A DNA stretch of 64,000 bases from Lacticaseibacillus hegangensis (GTDB lineage Bacteria; Bacillota; Bacilli; Lactobacillales; Lactobacillaceae), in contig NZ_RHOL01000013.1 of assembly GCF_003946465.1 (NCBI RefSeq), forward strand, positions 1 to 64,000. Reading direction: 5' to 3'. Within the stretch, counting starts at the first letter, position 1; the number at the start of each line of letters is the position of its first letter. The position numbers and the translations under genes were made by a program. The notes under the pieces were generated by a model that ran no database searches, was not told the DNA's origin, and was given only the letters and a program-made list of their open reading frames with translations. Below are positions 8,136-16,484 of the stretch, one piece after another.

Positions 8136-8772
8136 GCTCACCCCTTGGACGCTGTATCAGCGTTTAGCCGCCTTGCTGGGGCCATCAGGCTGGTGGCCAG
8201 CGGATTCTAAACTGGAGATCGCAGTTGGCGCCATTTTGGTACAAAACACTAATTGGCGCAACGTCGATCGCAGTCTGGCCAACCTGCGTGCGGCCACTCA
8301 ATTTGCGCCGGCAAGCCTCGCGGCACTTTCGCAGGCAGACCTGATCCCGTTGATTCGACCCAGCGGGTTTTATCAAAACAAAAGCCGTGCGCTGGTGGCG
8401 CTCATGGCCTGGCTGCAAGCCCGTCGCTTTGATCTGGACGCCATTGGCAAGACACCGGCGGCAGACTTGCGCCAGCAGCTGCTCGCCCTGCCCGGCATCG
8501 GTCAGGAAACAGCTGACGCGCTGCGCCTGTATGTGTTTGACCAGCCGACCTTCATCGCTGACAACTACTCAAGGCGCCTGTTCGGCTGGCTCGGTGTCCC
8601 GGCCAACACGTACCAGCAGCTTTACCGTCGGCTACCTGAAGTCGCGGATTGGACGCTGAAAGATGCCCAGGAGTTCCACGGCCTGATCGACAATTTTGGC
8701 AAAACCGTTAAGCAGAAAGAAAATTTTGATGACAGTCCGCTGGCCGGCATGAAACTAGAGCTGGCCCACTAA
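8122..8772 (+). CDS. HhH-GPD DNA glycosylase, EndoIII-related, without Fe-S cluster
   Basis: 216-aa member of the endonuclease III / 3-methyladenine glycosylase superfamily. The QNTNW loop (41-45), helix-hairpin-helix LPGIGQETA (123-131) and catalytic Asp147 (IADNYSRR) are visible. The position of the EndoIII catalytic lysine is Glu129, so no lyase activity is expected. The C-terminal four-cysteine Fe-S motif is absent. This pattern resembles monofunctional MagIII-like alkylpurine glycosylases. It overlaps ansA by 14 bp with a poor ribosome binding site, implying translational coupling. Confidence 0.85.
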   Translation: MPSAELTPWTLYQRLAALLGPSGWWPADSKLEIAVGAILVQNTNWRNVDRSLANLRAATQFAPASLAALSQADLIPLIRPSGFYQNKSRALVALMAWLQARRFDLDAIGKTPAADLRQQLLALPGIGQETADALRLYVFDQPTFIADNYSRRLFGWLGVPANTYQQLYRRLPEVADWTLKDAQEFHGLIDNFGKTVKQKENFDDSPLAGMKLELAH

Positions 8773-8819
8773 AATAGCAGTCAGGGACACAAGTTTGTGA
8801 ACCCGGCTGCTATTTTTTT
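8773..8819. terminator. Terminator between convergent genes
   Basis: AATAGCAG (8773-8780) pairs with CTGCTATT (8807-8814), followed by a run of seven T on the plus strand. Confidence 0.75.
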
Positions 8820-8842
8820 GCGCCATCAAGCGTCCAGCTGGC

Positions 8843-9565
8843 CTACTTTTTCGCCCAGCGCAGCTTTGCCTCAGCGTTGGCTACGCCGGCGGTTGAAATC
8901 AGATGATACGAGGTGTCGCCATCAATGCGGACCGCTGAGTCAACGGTGGTGCCATAGGCAACTTCCCGCGCGTACTTGATGTCGGCTTCGACTAGCCGGT
9001 GCGTGAGAAGAAAGTCTTCGCCTAAGACGTCTTCCATCCACTCCATGTAGTGCGCATTGTTGACGTGGCCGTTGCCGTCGATATCGAAGTACCGCACCCG
9101 GTAAGGCACGGTGGTGTCGAACTCGCCTTGCTTAGCCAGCCGCGGGAAGCGCTCGACCTTGCTATCGAACTTCGCGCCGACTTTTTCCGCAAATGCCGGA
9201 ATGATGGGAATGATCTTGCGTTTTTCCAGATCCATCATCACCCATGCGCCGCGCATCGTCACCAGGCGCTGGCCCGCATCATCTTCGAGCCAGTACTCAC
9301 GATAGGTCATCAGCTTATTGTAAGAGGTGGCCTCGGTGCCAGCAACCAGGTGCTCGTCGATTTTCGGCATGCGCGTCACGTCGATGTGGTACTGGGTGAT
9401 CACCCAGCCGGCGCCGTGCTTGGCCAGCCCAGCAATGCCGGCATCGACTTGATCCAGCTGATTCTCAGACACCAGCAGCATGATGTTGGCCATGTTGGCT
9501 AAACTTAGCGTGCCAGTTTGCGTGCCCATGAAAAAAGGCACCGTCAGTTCCTCTTTGTATATCAT
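8843..9565 (-). CDS. Acyl-ACP thioesterase (FatA/FatB-type double hotdog)
   Basis: 240-aa bacterial acyl-ACP thioesterase, which releases fatty acids from acyl carrier protein. Two hotdog halves are apparent, and the second contains the catalytic-type motif GNGHVNNAHYMEW. The start overlaps the rsmI stop in an ATGA, so it ends the long replication/repair operon. This gene commonly follows rsmI in lactobacilli. Confidence 0.9.
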   Translation of the reverse strand: MIYKEELTVPFFMGTQTGTLSLANMANIMLLVSENQLDQVDAGIAGLAKHGAGWVITQYHIDVTRMPKIDEHLVAGTEATSYNKLMTYREYWLEDDAGQRLVTMRGAWVMMDLEKRKIIPIIPAFAEKVGAKFDSKVERFPRLAKQGEFDTTVPYRVRYFDIDGNGHVNNAHYMEWMEDVLGEDFLLTHRLVEADIKYAREVAYGTTVDSAVRIDGDTSYHLISTAGVANAEAKLRWAKK

Positions 9566-10431
9566 GATTCCTCCTGAATACCGTGAAACGCATTGTAGAC
9601 CTGTTGCCGCTTCAGCCCGTTTTCCTTGGCGACCGCCTTGATCGCGTCATTGGGCCGCGCGCCAGCGTCAATGCGTGTCTGCACCTGCGTGGCGACCGGC
9701 ACATCACTTGGCGCCTTGGCCTTTTTCTCTCCAGGCGCAACAATAATGACGAACTCGCCGCGCGCGCCGGCGCTGGCATAGTCGATAAGCTCCGACAAGC
9801 TGCCGCGGATGAATTCCTCAAACTTTTTGGTCAGCTCCCGGGCCAAGACCGCTTGGCGCTCGCCAAAAATGTCGCGAATGGTCGTCAGCGTTTTGGCCAC
9901 CCGATACGGCGACTCGTAGAAAATGACTGCCTGAGGCTCCTCGGCAAGGGCGGTCAGCGCCGCCTTCTGCTCGCTGGCCTTGCGTGGCAGAAAACCGTAA
10001 AACATGAATGGTTGTGGTTCGATGCCGCTGGCGATCAGCGCCGTCAAGGCGGCGTTAGCCCCAGGAAGCGGCACCACCGGAATACCCGCCTCAATGGCCG
10101 CTTTGACGAGCTCCTTGCCGGGATCGGAAATCGATGGCATCCCCGCATCCGACACCTGGGCAATCGACTCGCCCTGTTCAAGGCGCGCGAGCAGCTCGGG
10201 AATCCGTGCCTGGGTGTTGTGCTCGTGAAAGCTGATCTGCTTGGTTTCGATCTCAAAATGATTGAGCAACTTCTGGGTGTTGCGCGTGTCTTCGGCCGCA
10301 ATCAGGTCCACGGTCTTGAGCGTTTTGACCGCCCGAAACGTCATATCGTCGAGATTGCCGATGGGCGTAGGCACCAAGTACAGGGTGCCGGTGTCGTGGC
10401 TGGCAAAACTGGACATCTGCTGCGCGGTCAT
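9562..10431 (-). CDS. rsmI: 16S rRNA (cytidine1402-2'-O)-methyltransferase RsmI
   Basis: 289-aa tetrapyrrole-methylase-fold protein. The LYLVPTPIGNLDDMTFRA N-terminus, SFHEHN and the SAM-site DAGMPSISDPG are diagnostic of RsmI, which 2'-O-methylates C1402 in the decoding centre. The C-terminal HTH-like tail is present. The start shares one base with the yabA stop (TGATG). Confidence 0.96.
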   Translation of the reverse strand: MTAQQMSSFASHDTGTLYLVPTPIGNLDDMTFRAVKTLKTVDLIAAEDTRNTQKLLNHFEIETKQISFHEHNTQARIPELLARLEQGESIAQVSDAGMPSISDPGKELVKAAIEAGIPVVPLPGANAALTALIASGIEPQPFMFYGFLPRKASEQKAALTALAEEPQAVIFYESPYRVAKTLTTIRDIFGERQAVLARELTKKFEEFIRGSLSELIDYASAGARGEFVIIVAPGEKKAKAPSDVPVATQVQTRIDAGARPNDAIKAVAKENGLKRQQVYNAFHGIQEES

Positions 10432-10766
10432 CAGCGCTCACCGTAAATGACGTCGAGACAAAAGGCGCACGGCTCATCGTCCACGCGGCGCTGTCCGTAC
10501 ATGTAAGGGCACACGTGAAACCCTTCGTTGTACAAGCTTTCCAGGTTGGCCTTAGACTTGGTCAGCTCAGTGGCACCGGTCGACTCGGCATGGGTGTTAT
10601 CGAGCGCTTCGAGGTGCTCGCGCAGGTGCTTGTTTTCCATTTCCAGCTCCGCATTGCGCTCTAAGGCCTTGGCCATATCGGCTTTCAGCCCGGTCACGCG
10701 CGTGAGCAGCGCCTGAGCATCATGCTCCAGTTGAATGAAGTTGTCGTACAGATCTTTTTTCTCCAC
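10431..10766 (-). CDS. yabA: Replication initiation control protein YabA
   Basis: 111 aa. Residues 1-60 form a leucine-zipper-like coiled coil used for tetramerisation. The C-terminus carries the zinc-binding H-x-C...C-x-x-C set ([20 protein letters not shown]). YabA restrains initiation by binding DnaA and DnaN. It starts with GTG, preceded by AAGGGTG, 4 bp after holB. Confidence 0.95.
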   Translation of the reverse strand: MEKKDLYDNFIQLEHDAQALLTRVTGLKADMAKALERNAELEMENKHLREHLEALDNTHAESTGATELTKSKANLESLYNEGFHVCPYMYGQRRVDDEPCAFCLDVIYGER

Positions 10767-10770
10767 AAAA

Positions 10771-11744
10771 TCACCCTTCTAAAAGTTGCAGCACCAAGGC
10801 CTCGACTGCCGATTGGAACGACACGTTTTGGCCCAGGCGGATCTCCGCAGTCAAAACCGCCGCCAGGCCAGTGCTCAGCCGCGACCCCGGCTGTTCGGCC
10901 AGCGCAAGGATCGCCAGGTCATTGCCGTAGGTGCGCGGCGCCTGCACGTGGTAGTGCTGATTCAGCGCATCGGCGTAGGCCAGCCCCAGCAGGGCCAGCG
11001 TCTGGGTTTGCTCCGGGAGCGTCTTCGCCAGTGGCACCAGTGTCGTTTGCACCGCGACAAACGCCGTGGCGTCATTTTTACCCAGCTGTGAAACCAGCTG
11101 CAGCACTGCCGTCACGCGCTTGTCAAACGATTCATCTTCGATCAGCGCCGAGGCGGCCGCAATGTCCGCGGTCAAGTTTGAAGCCACTGCCGCCAGCCGC
11201 GCATCTGCGCCCTTGGCGGTCAGCGCTTCTTGAACGCTTGCGGCCGGCGGCTTGGGAAAGTTGATCACCTGCGCCCGCGAGCGGATCGTCGGCAGCAGCT
11301 GATTTTTGGCCGTGGTCGTCAGGATAATGGTCATCCCCGGGACTGGCTCCTCGTAGTACTTCAGCAAACTGTTTTCGGCACCGGCCGTCAGCCGCTCTGC
11401 GCCTTCAATGACGAAGACGCGGCGATTGCCTTCGACCCCAGTTTTGCTCATTTCCTGCCGCATTGCACGCACGTCGTCGACCTTGATGCTTTTGGCCTCA
11501 GGGTTCAGCCAAACCACATCCGGATGGTTGCCAGACAAGACCCGCTGGCACTCGGCGCACTCACCGCAGGGCCGGCCAGCTTGGACGTTTTGACAAAAGA
11601 GGCGCATCGCGAGCCACTGCGCGAGCGCCGCCTTACCGGTCCCAGCCGCCCCGGCAAAAATATAGGCGGCACTCAGGTTACCGGCGCCGACGATCTGACT
11701 AAACTGACGCACTAGCGTCGGCTGCAATTGTTCAATCGTGTTCA

Positions 11745-11745
<1 letters not shown>
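10771..11745 (-). CDS. holB: DNA polymerase III subunit delta'
   Basis: 324-aa AAA+ clamp-loader subunit. A Walker A-like [11 protein letters not shown] and a zinc module CGECAECQR followed by HPDVVWL are visible near the N-terminus. It works with DnaX and HolA to load the beta clamp. It is coupled to darA by a 1-bp TGATG overlap and lies in the standard order darA-holB-yabA. Confidence 0.95.
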
Positions 11746-12122
<377 letters not shown>

Positions 12123-12785
12123 TTACTGCCAAGCGGGCCCTAAGTGAGCAGCTAACACTTGTGTGCAATCGGCCACGACCTGCGGCAACGCTTGGCTGGC
12201 GTCAATGGTTTTAATCCGCGTTGGCTCCGCTTGAGCTAAGCGCAGATAAGCCGCGCGCACCCGCTGATGGAAGGTCAGGCTTTCCTGGTCCAACCGGTCG
12301 TACTGCCGCGACTGGCGATGCGCCTTAATGCGGGCCAAGCCGGCCGCGCTTTCGATGTCGAGATAAAGCGTCAGCTCCGGCGCCTGCCCATCGGTGGCAA
12401 ACTGGTTCATCGCCAGTACGGCCGCCTCGCCAATCTGGCGGCCTCCGCCTTGATAAGCCACTGAAGAGTCGACAAAGCGGTCGCAAATCACCATGTCCCC
12501 GGCGGCCAGCGCGGGGTCAATGACCTCAACGAGATGCTGCCTGCGCGAGGCCGCATACAGCAGCGCCTCGGTGCGCGCGTCCATCGCAGTGTTCGCTGGG
12601 TCAAGGATCAGGCTGCGAATTTTCTCCGAGATCTCGGCCCCGCCGGGCTCGCGGGTCAGTCGCACGGGCATGGCCACGTGCTTTTCAATAATTGGGATCA
12701 GCGCGTTCAGTACACTGGTCTTGCCTGCCCCATCCGGGCCTTCGAACGTAATGAATCTGCCTGCCACTGCCTTCAACTCTTTCAT
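12123..12785 (-). CDS. tmk: Thymidylate kinase
   Basis: 220 aa; phosphorylates dTMP to dTDP. The P-loop is FEGPDGAGKTS (residues 14-24), the DR motif is CDRFVDSSVAYQG and the LTREPGG segment is typical. The chosen ATG has a weak ribosome binding site and alternative GTG/TTG starts lie within seven codons, so the exact start is uncertain. A possible own promoter is TTTAAT (12823-12828), 17 bp, TAAACT (12800-12805), because a terminator follows yaaL. Confidence 0.94.
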   Translation of the reverse strand: MKELKAVAGRFITFEGPDGAGKTSVLNALIPIIEKHVAMPVRLTREPGGAEISEKIRSLILDPANTAMDARTEALLYAASRRQHLVEVIDPALAAGDMVICDRFVDSSVAYQGGGRQIGEAAVLAMNQFATDGQAPELTLYLDIESAAGLARIKAHRQSRQYDRLDQESLTFHQRVRAAYLRLAQAEPTRIKTIDASQALPQVVADCTQVLAAHLGPAWQ

Positions 12786-12851
12786 CTGTTAATGGTTCTA
12801 GTTTACTTGAAAAGCCGACCGAATTAAACCATCACCGGTTGCTTCCAAATA

Positions 12852-12880
12852 AAAAGACCTCGCCGCAGCGAAGCCCTTAC
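12852..12880 (-). terminator. Terminator between yaaL and tmk
   Basis: GGCTTCGC/GCGAGGTC stem followed by TTTTTATTT on the minus strand, just past the yaaL stop. It divides the dnaX-yaaL part from tmk onward. Confidence 0.7.
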
Positions 12881-13137
12881 TGATTTTCTTCAAGATAACG
12901 TGCGGCCATTTGCTCGACCAACCGGCCGGGAACCTGACGCTCCCGGGCTTCGCGATGCAAAAAATCGAACAGCGCCGCCTGCAGATCCAGCTGCGCTTTG
13001 GTCACCTCGTCGATTTCCCGAAACGAGCCGACAAGCTTGCGCTGGCTGGCCATGCGGTCACGCACCCGATAGATTTCATCCATCAGCTGCAGGTCTGCCG
13101 CGTCCTTAATGCTGGGCTTTTTTTTGCCAAAAAACAT
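12877..13137 (-). CDS. yaaL: YaaL/DUF2508 family protein
   Basis: 86-aa, mostly helical, highly charged small protein. The N-terminus FFGKKKPSIKD and the body with LLHREA-like helix (FDFLHREARERQVP) match the DUF2508 family encoded immediately after recR in Firmicutes. No function is established. Confidence 0.85.
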   Translation of the reverse strand: MFFGKKKPSIKDAADLQLMDEIYRVRDRMASQRKLVGSFREIDEVTKAQLDLQAALFDFLHREARERQVPGRLVEQMAARYLEENQ

Positions 13138-13149
13138 GGCGCCGCCTCC

Positions 13150-13749
13150 TTATAGTTCCGTCCGACCCTCGACGGCCTTCAGCAGGGTCATCTGATCGGC
13201 GTACTCGATGTCTGAGCCCACCGCCAGGCCGTGCGCCAGCCGGGTGACCTTGATTTTCGCCGGCTTGATCAGCCGCGCCAAGTACTGGGCAGTCGATTCA
13301 CCCTCAGGCGTCGCGTTGGTGGCCACAATGACTTCTTTAACCTCGGGGTGATCCTGAAGGCGCTTGATGAGACTTTCGATGTTCAAATCTTCCGGACCTT
13401 TGCCTTCGATTGGGCTCAAAACCCCGTGCAGCACATGGTACAGCCCGTGGTAATCGTTGGTGCGGTCAATGCTCATCACGTCCTTGGGCTGCTCCACGAC
13501 CAAGATCGTGCTTTGGTCGCGACTTTTATCCTGGCAGATCTCACAGGGGTCATCATCGGTGATATTGCCGCAAATACTGCAGTAGTGCAGCTGCGTCTTG
13601 GCCGCCGTCAAAGCGGCGGCAAAACTAGCCACGTCGTCCTTATTCATGTCGATGGTGTAAAACGCCAACCTAGTCGCGGTTTTACTGCCAATCCCGGGTA
13701 ATTTCATGTAGCTGTCGATCAGCTTTTCAATCGGTTGTGGATATTGCAT
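13150..13749 (-). CDS. recR: Recombination mediator RecR
   Basis: 199 aa. A helix-hairpin-helix near [14 protein letters not shown], a four-cysteine zinc finger (C57, C60, C69, C72) and a Toprim domain containing [14 protein letters not shown] are all visible. RecR works with RecO/RecF to load RecA at gaps. A GGAGG site precedes the start, and the gene is 8 bp after ebfC. Confidence 0.97.
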   Translation of the reverse strand: MQYPQPIEKLIDSYMKLPGIGSKTATRLAFYTIDMNKDDVASFAAALTAAKTQLHYCSICGNITDDDPCEICQDKSRDQSTILVVEQPKDVMSIDRTNDYHGLYHVLHGVLSPIEGKGPEDLNIESLIKRLQDHPEVKEVIVATNATPEGESTAQYLARLIKPAKIKVTRLAHGLAVGSDIEYADQMTLLKAVEGRTEL

Positions 13750-13757
13750 GGTGCCTC

Positions 13758-14066
13758 CTAGCGCGGCAGACCCTGGGTGTACTTGCCCATCTTCTGCTTG
13801 GTTGCGTCATCGACCTGCTTCAGGCCTGCATTCATCGCTTCAATGATCAAATCCTGAAGCATGTCAGGGTCGTCAGGGTCGATGGCCTCGGGCTTGATTT
13901 GAATGTCCTTAAGGGTCTTATCCCCGGCAAGGGTCACGGTGACCATGTCTGAGGCCGAAGTCGCCGTGAATTCGCTGTTGTTCAGCTCTTCTTGGGCCTG
14001 GGTCATTTCCTTTTGCAGCTTTTGCATCTGTTTCATCATGCCTGCCATATTGCCGCCACGCATCAT
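13758..14066 (-). CDS. ebfC: Nucleoid-associated protein YbaB/EbfC
   Basis: 102-aa YbaB/EbfC family DNA-binding protein, encoded between dnaX and recR as in most bacteria. The Met/Gln-rich N-terminal helix, the [16 protein letters not shown] strand region and the [16 protein letters not shown] helix are typical. I chose ATG at 14066 (MMRGGN), which matches the family start; a GTG nine bases upstream is an alternative. The ribosome binding site is weak for either. Confidence 0.92.
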   Translation of the reverse strand: MMRGGNMAGMMKQMQKLQKEMTQAQEELNNSEFTATSASDMVTVTLAGDKTLKDIQIKPEAIDPDDPDMLQDLIIEAMNAGLKQVDDATKQKMGKYTQGLPR

Positions 14067-14080
14067 ATCAATCACGCTTT

Positions 14081-15760
14081 CTAGTCATTTTTGACTGTAA
14101 TATTGGGTTCTTTACCGAATAAGTCGGTGATTGGCTTGACCACCGGAGACTCTTCCTGCGGCGCTGACTTAGCCTTCGGCGCGCCGTGCTCGTCCAAGTA
14201 CTGTTTGCGCACCGCAGGCCACTGCTGCTCCTGCACCAGCACGACCTGGCGCGGGCCGCCCATCAGCTTGCCGAGGTCATCCGCGAGCGCGGTCATCAGC
14301 GCGGTATCGCTGTTGGCCCGTTCGATCAGAATGTCGTAGGCAAAACTGACGATCACGCCGGTCGGACTAGCAGCCACCGGCTTGGAGATTTTCATCATCG
14401 CCTGGTCTGGCACCGAAAGCATCGACAGGAGGTCTGGCCAAATCTCCTTGACCGCCTCAAGATCTTTCTTCGTTGCGGCACCGAGAATCGGATAAATTTT
14501 TTCTTTGGCCACCTTCACGCTGACGCGCGCGGCCGATTTAGCCGGCGCCGCTGCTGGCGCTGGCGCCCCTTGCTGCAGCGTCTGCAGCTGCTTGGAAAGC
14601 TTAGCCACCGTCTGCTCAAGCTGCTTGACTTCCGCGCTAGCCACCGGCGGGGCCGATTCAACTGCGGCGGGCTGGGGTGCCGGCTGGCCAAGTTGGACGG
14701 TTGCCACTTCCAGGTATAGCGTGGGACTGTTCGTCAGCCGCAGCTGGCCTTGCGTGGTGTTCAGCACCGCAATCATGTGGTACAGCTGATCAGGCTGAAA
14801 CTTTTCGGCCAGGGCCTTGAAGTGACTATCCTGAAGCGCGCTGGCTGTGTCGTTGACCAGTGCCGGCGCTTGCTGGAACACCAGCAGGTCACGCAGGTAG
14901 CCAATGAGGTCGTCGATCAGGCGGCCGGCGTCTTTTCCGGACGCCAGGAGCTGTTCGATGGTGGTCAGCGCCGCTGCGGTGTCCTTTTCCGCCACGTGCT
15001 GCAAGTACTCGCCAAGCTGGACAGCAGCCGCCCCGCCTGTGACGTCCAGTGCATTTGCCACCGTGACGTGTTCCTGGCCGAACGCCAGCACCTGGTCGAG
15101 GATGGACAGCGCATCGCGCATGCCCCCCTCTGCGGCCTTGGCAATCACCATCAGTGCCTGATTGTCGTAAGTGATTTGCTTATCGTCCAAGATGAATTGC
15201 ATCCGCTTGACGATGTCATCGGCGGTGATCCGGCGAAAGTCAAAACGCTGCGTGCGGCTGATGATCGTGGCCGGAATTTTTTGCGGCTCGGTGGTGGCGA
15301 GAATGAACACCACGTGCGCCGGCGGTTCCTCCAGGGTTTTCAGCAAGGCATTAAAGGCCCCCGTCGACAGCATGTGGACTTCATCAATGATGTAAACCTT
15401 GACCTTGCCCTCAGTCGGCGCGTACTTAGCCTTGTCGCGAATGTCGCGAATCTCGTCGACCCCATTGTTCGAAGCAGCATCGATTTCGATCACATCCGTC
15501 AGACTGCCGTTGTTGATCGCCACGCAGAGGTCGCAGGTATTATCCGGCTCGCCATCTTTAAGATTGCGACAGTTCAGTGCCTTGGCCAAAATCTTGGCGA
15601 CGCTGGTTTTCCCAGTCCCGCGCGGTCCACAGAAAAGGTAGGCGTGGCTGGTTTGCTGCTCGATCAGCGCATTTTTTAGCGTTGTGGTGATCGCGTCTTG
15701 GCCGATCACATCTTTGAATTGCTGGGGCCGAAAGACCCGGTATAGCGCTTGATAAGCCAC
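14081..15760 (-). CDS. dnaX: DNA polymerase III subunits gamma/tau
   Basis: 559-aa clamp-loader ATPase. Walker A is GPRGTGKT (45-52), Walker B region IIDEVHMLS, and an Ala/Pro-rich linker around residues 365-420 leads to the tau C-terminal domain. The zinc module shows C64, C76 and C79, but the usual cysteine at 73 is Asp. The gene begins with GTG, with GGATGAGG upstream. It heads the minus-strand replication/repair cluster. Its upstream DNA is replaced by a 127-bp tandem-repeat array. Confidence 0.96.
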   Translation of the reverse strand: MAYQALYRVFRPQQFKDVIGQDAITTTLKNALIEQQTSHAYLFCGPRGTGKTSVAKILAKALNCRNLKDGEPDNTCDLCVAINNGSLTDVIEIDAASNNGVDEIRDIRDKAKYAPTEGKVKVYIIDEVHMLSTGAFNALLKTLEEPPAHVVFILATTEPQKIPATIISRTQRFDFRRITADDIVKRMQFILDDKQITYDNQALMVIAKAAEGGMRDALSILDQVLAFGQEHVTVANALDVTGGAAAVQLGEYLQHVAEKDTAAALTTIEQLLASGKDAGRLIDDLIGYLRDLLVFQQAPALVNDTASALQDSHFKALAEKFQPDQLYHMIAVLNTTQGQLRLTNSPTLYLEVATVQLGQPAPQPAAVESAPPVASAEVKQLEQTVAKLSKQLQTLQQGAPAPAAAPAKSAARVSVKVAKEKIYPILGAATKKDLEAVKEIWPDLLSMLSVPDQAMMKISKPVAASPTGVIVSFAYDILIERANSDTALMTALADDLGKLMGGPRQVVLVQEQQWPAVRKQYLDEHGAPKAKSAPQEESPVVKPITDLFGKEPNITVKND

Positions 15761-15796
15761 GCGTCCTCATCCTTTCTAACTGTTCTAGTTTAACAT

Positions 15797-16420
15797 ATGA
15801 AGGCTGCGAAGCGGGGCGATTTTAGCGGGATGGCTAGCCTAGGTAGCGGCATTGCCGCCGTACTTGGGCGGCGAGGCTGCTGCCGTAGCTAGACAGGCCC
15901 GCGTTGCACCGCTGAGCGCAACTATGAAGGCTGTGAAGTGAGGCGAACTTAGCGGGATGGCTAGCCTAGGTAGCGGCATTGCCGCCGTACTTGGGCGGCG
16001 AGGCTGCTGCCGTAGCTAGACAGGCCCGCGTTGCACCGCTGAGCGCAACTATGAAGGCTGTGAAGTGAGGCGAACTTAGCGGGATGGCTAGCCTAGGTAG
16101 CGGCATTGCCGCCGTACTTGGGCGGCGAGGCTGCTGCCGTAGCTAGACAGGCCCGCGTTGCCCCGCTGAGCGCAACTATGAAGGCTGTGAAGTGAGGCGA
16201 ACTTAGTGGGATGGCTAGCCTAAGTGACAGCTTTGCCGCCGGGCTTTGGCGGCAGGGCGGTCGCCGTAGCTGCTGCCGCATGTCAGCTTGTACGCGCACA
16301 GCGCTACAAGCTGATCAAGCCACTCCCACGTTGCCTCACTGAGTGCAACTATGAAGGCTGCGAAGCGGGGTGATTTTAGCGGGATGGCTAGCCTAGCCCA
16401 GAGCGTTGGCGGCGCTCTTT
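15797..16420. repeat. Array of 127-bp tandem repeats
   Basis: Units starting ATGAAGGCTG occur at 15797, 15924, 16051, 16178 and 16351. The first three are exactly 127 bp apart and nearly identical. The fourth is a 173-bp variant with a different, longer centre, and the fifth is truncated. Each full unit contains GCTAGCCTAGGTAGC, the hairpin GCCGCC/GGCGGC and a terminal GTTGC/GCAAC hairpin. Period 127 is not a multiple of three, so no peptide repeat is encoded. The last unit ends in AGAGCG/CGCTCT plus TTATTT (16400-16421), terminator-like on the plus strand. A related element lies at 46424-46605. Confidence 0.95.
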
Positions 16421-16428
16421 ATTTCACA

Positions 16429-16457
16429 TTGTCACACTCCTGGTGAAGTGCTACGCT
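16429..16457 (+). promoter_or_regulatory. Promoter of the ABC exporter gene
   Basis: TTGTCA (16429-16434), 17 bp, TACGCT (16452-16457), immediately after the repeat array and 27 bp before the start codon. Confidence 0.55.
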
Positions 16458-16484
16458 TTGAAAGATTAGAATTGGAGGAGAAAA

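Noticed and set aside
9583-10446. Long plus-strand open frame opposite rsmI (287 codons)
   Set aside because: It is exactly antisense to a well-conserved gene, has no ribosome binding site and reads like composition shadow (Arg/Gly/His-rich), common in GC-rich DNA.
14750-15679. Long plus-strand open frame opposite dnaX
   Set aside because: Antisense to intact DnaX with no start signals or recognisable domain.
16093-16299. 68-codon minus-strand open frame inside the repeat array
   Set aside because: The repeat period of 127 bp breaks any reading frame between units, and there is no ribosome binding site.
15797-16420. CRISPR array interpretation of the dnaX-upstream repeats
   Set aside because: Units are 127 bp and contiguous, with no unique spacers and no cas genes in the window.
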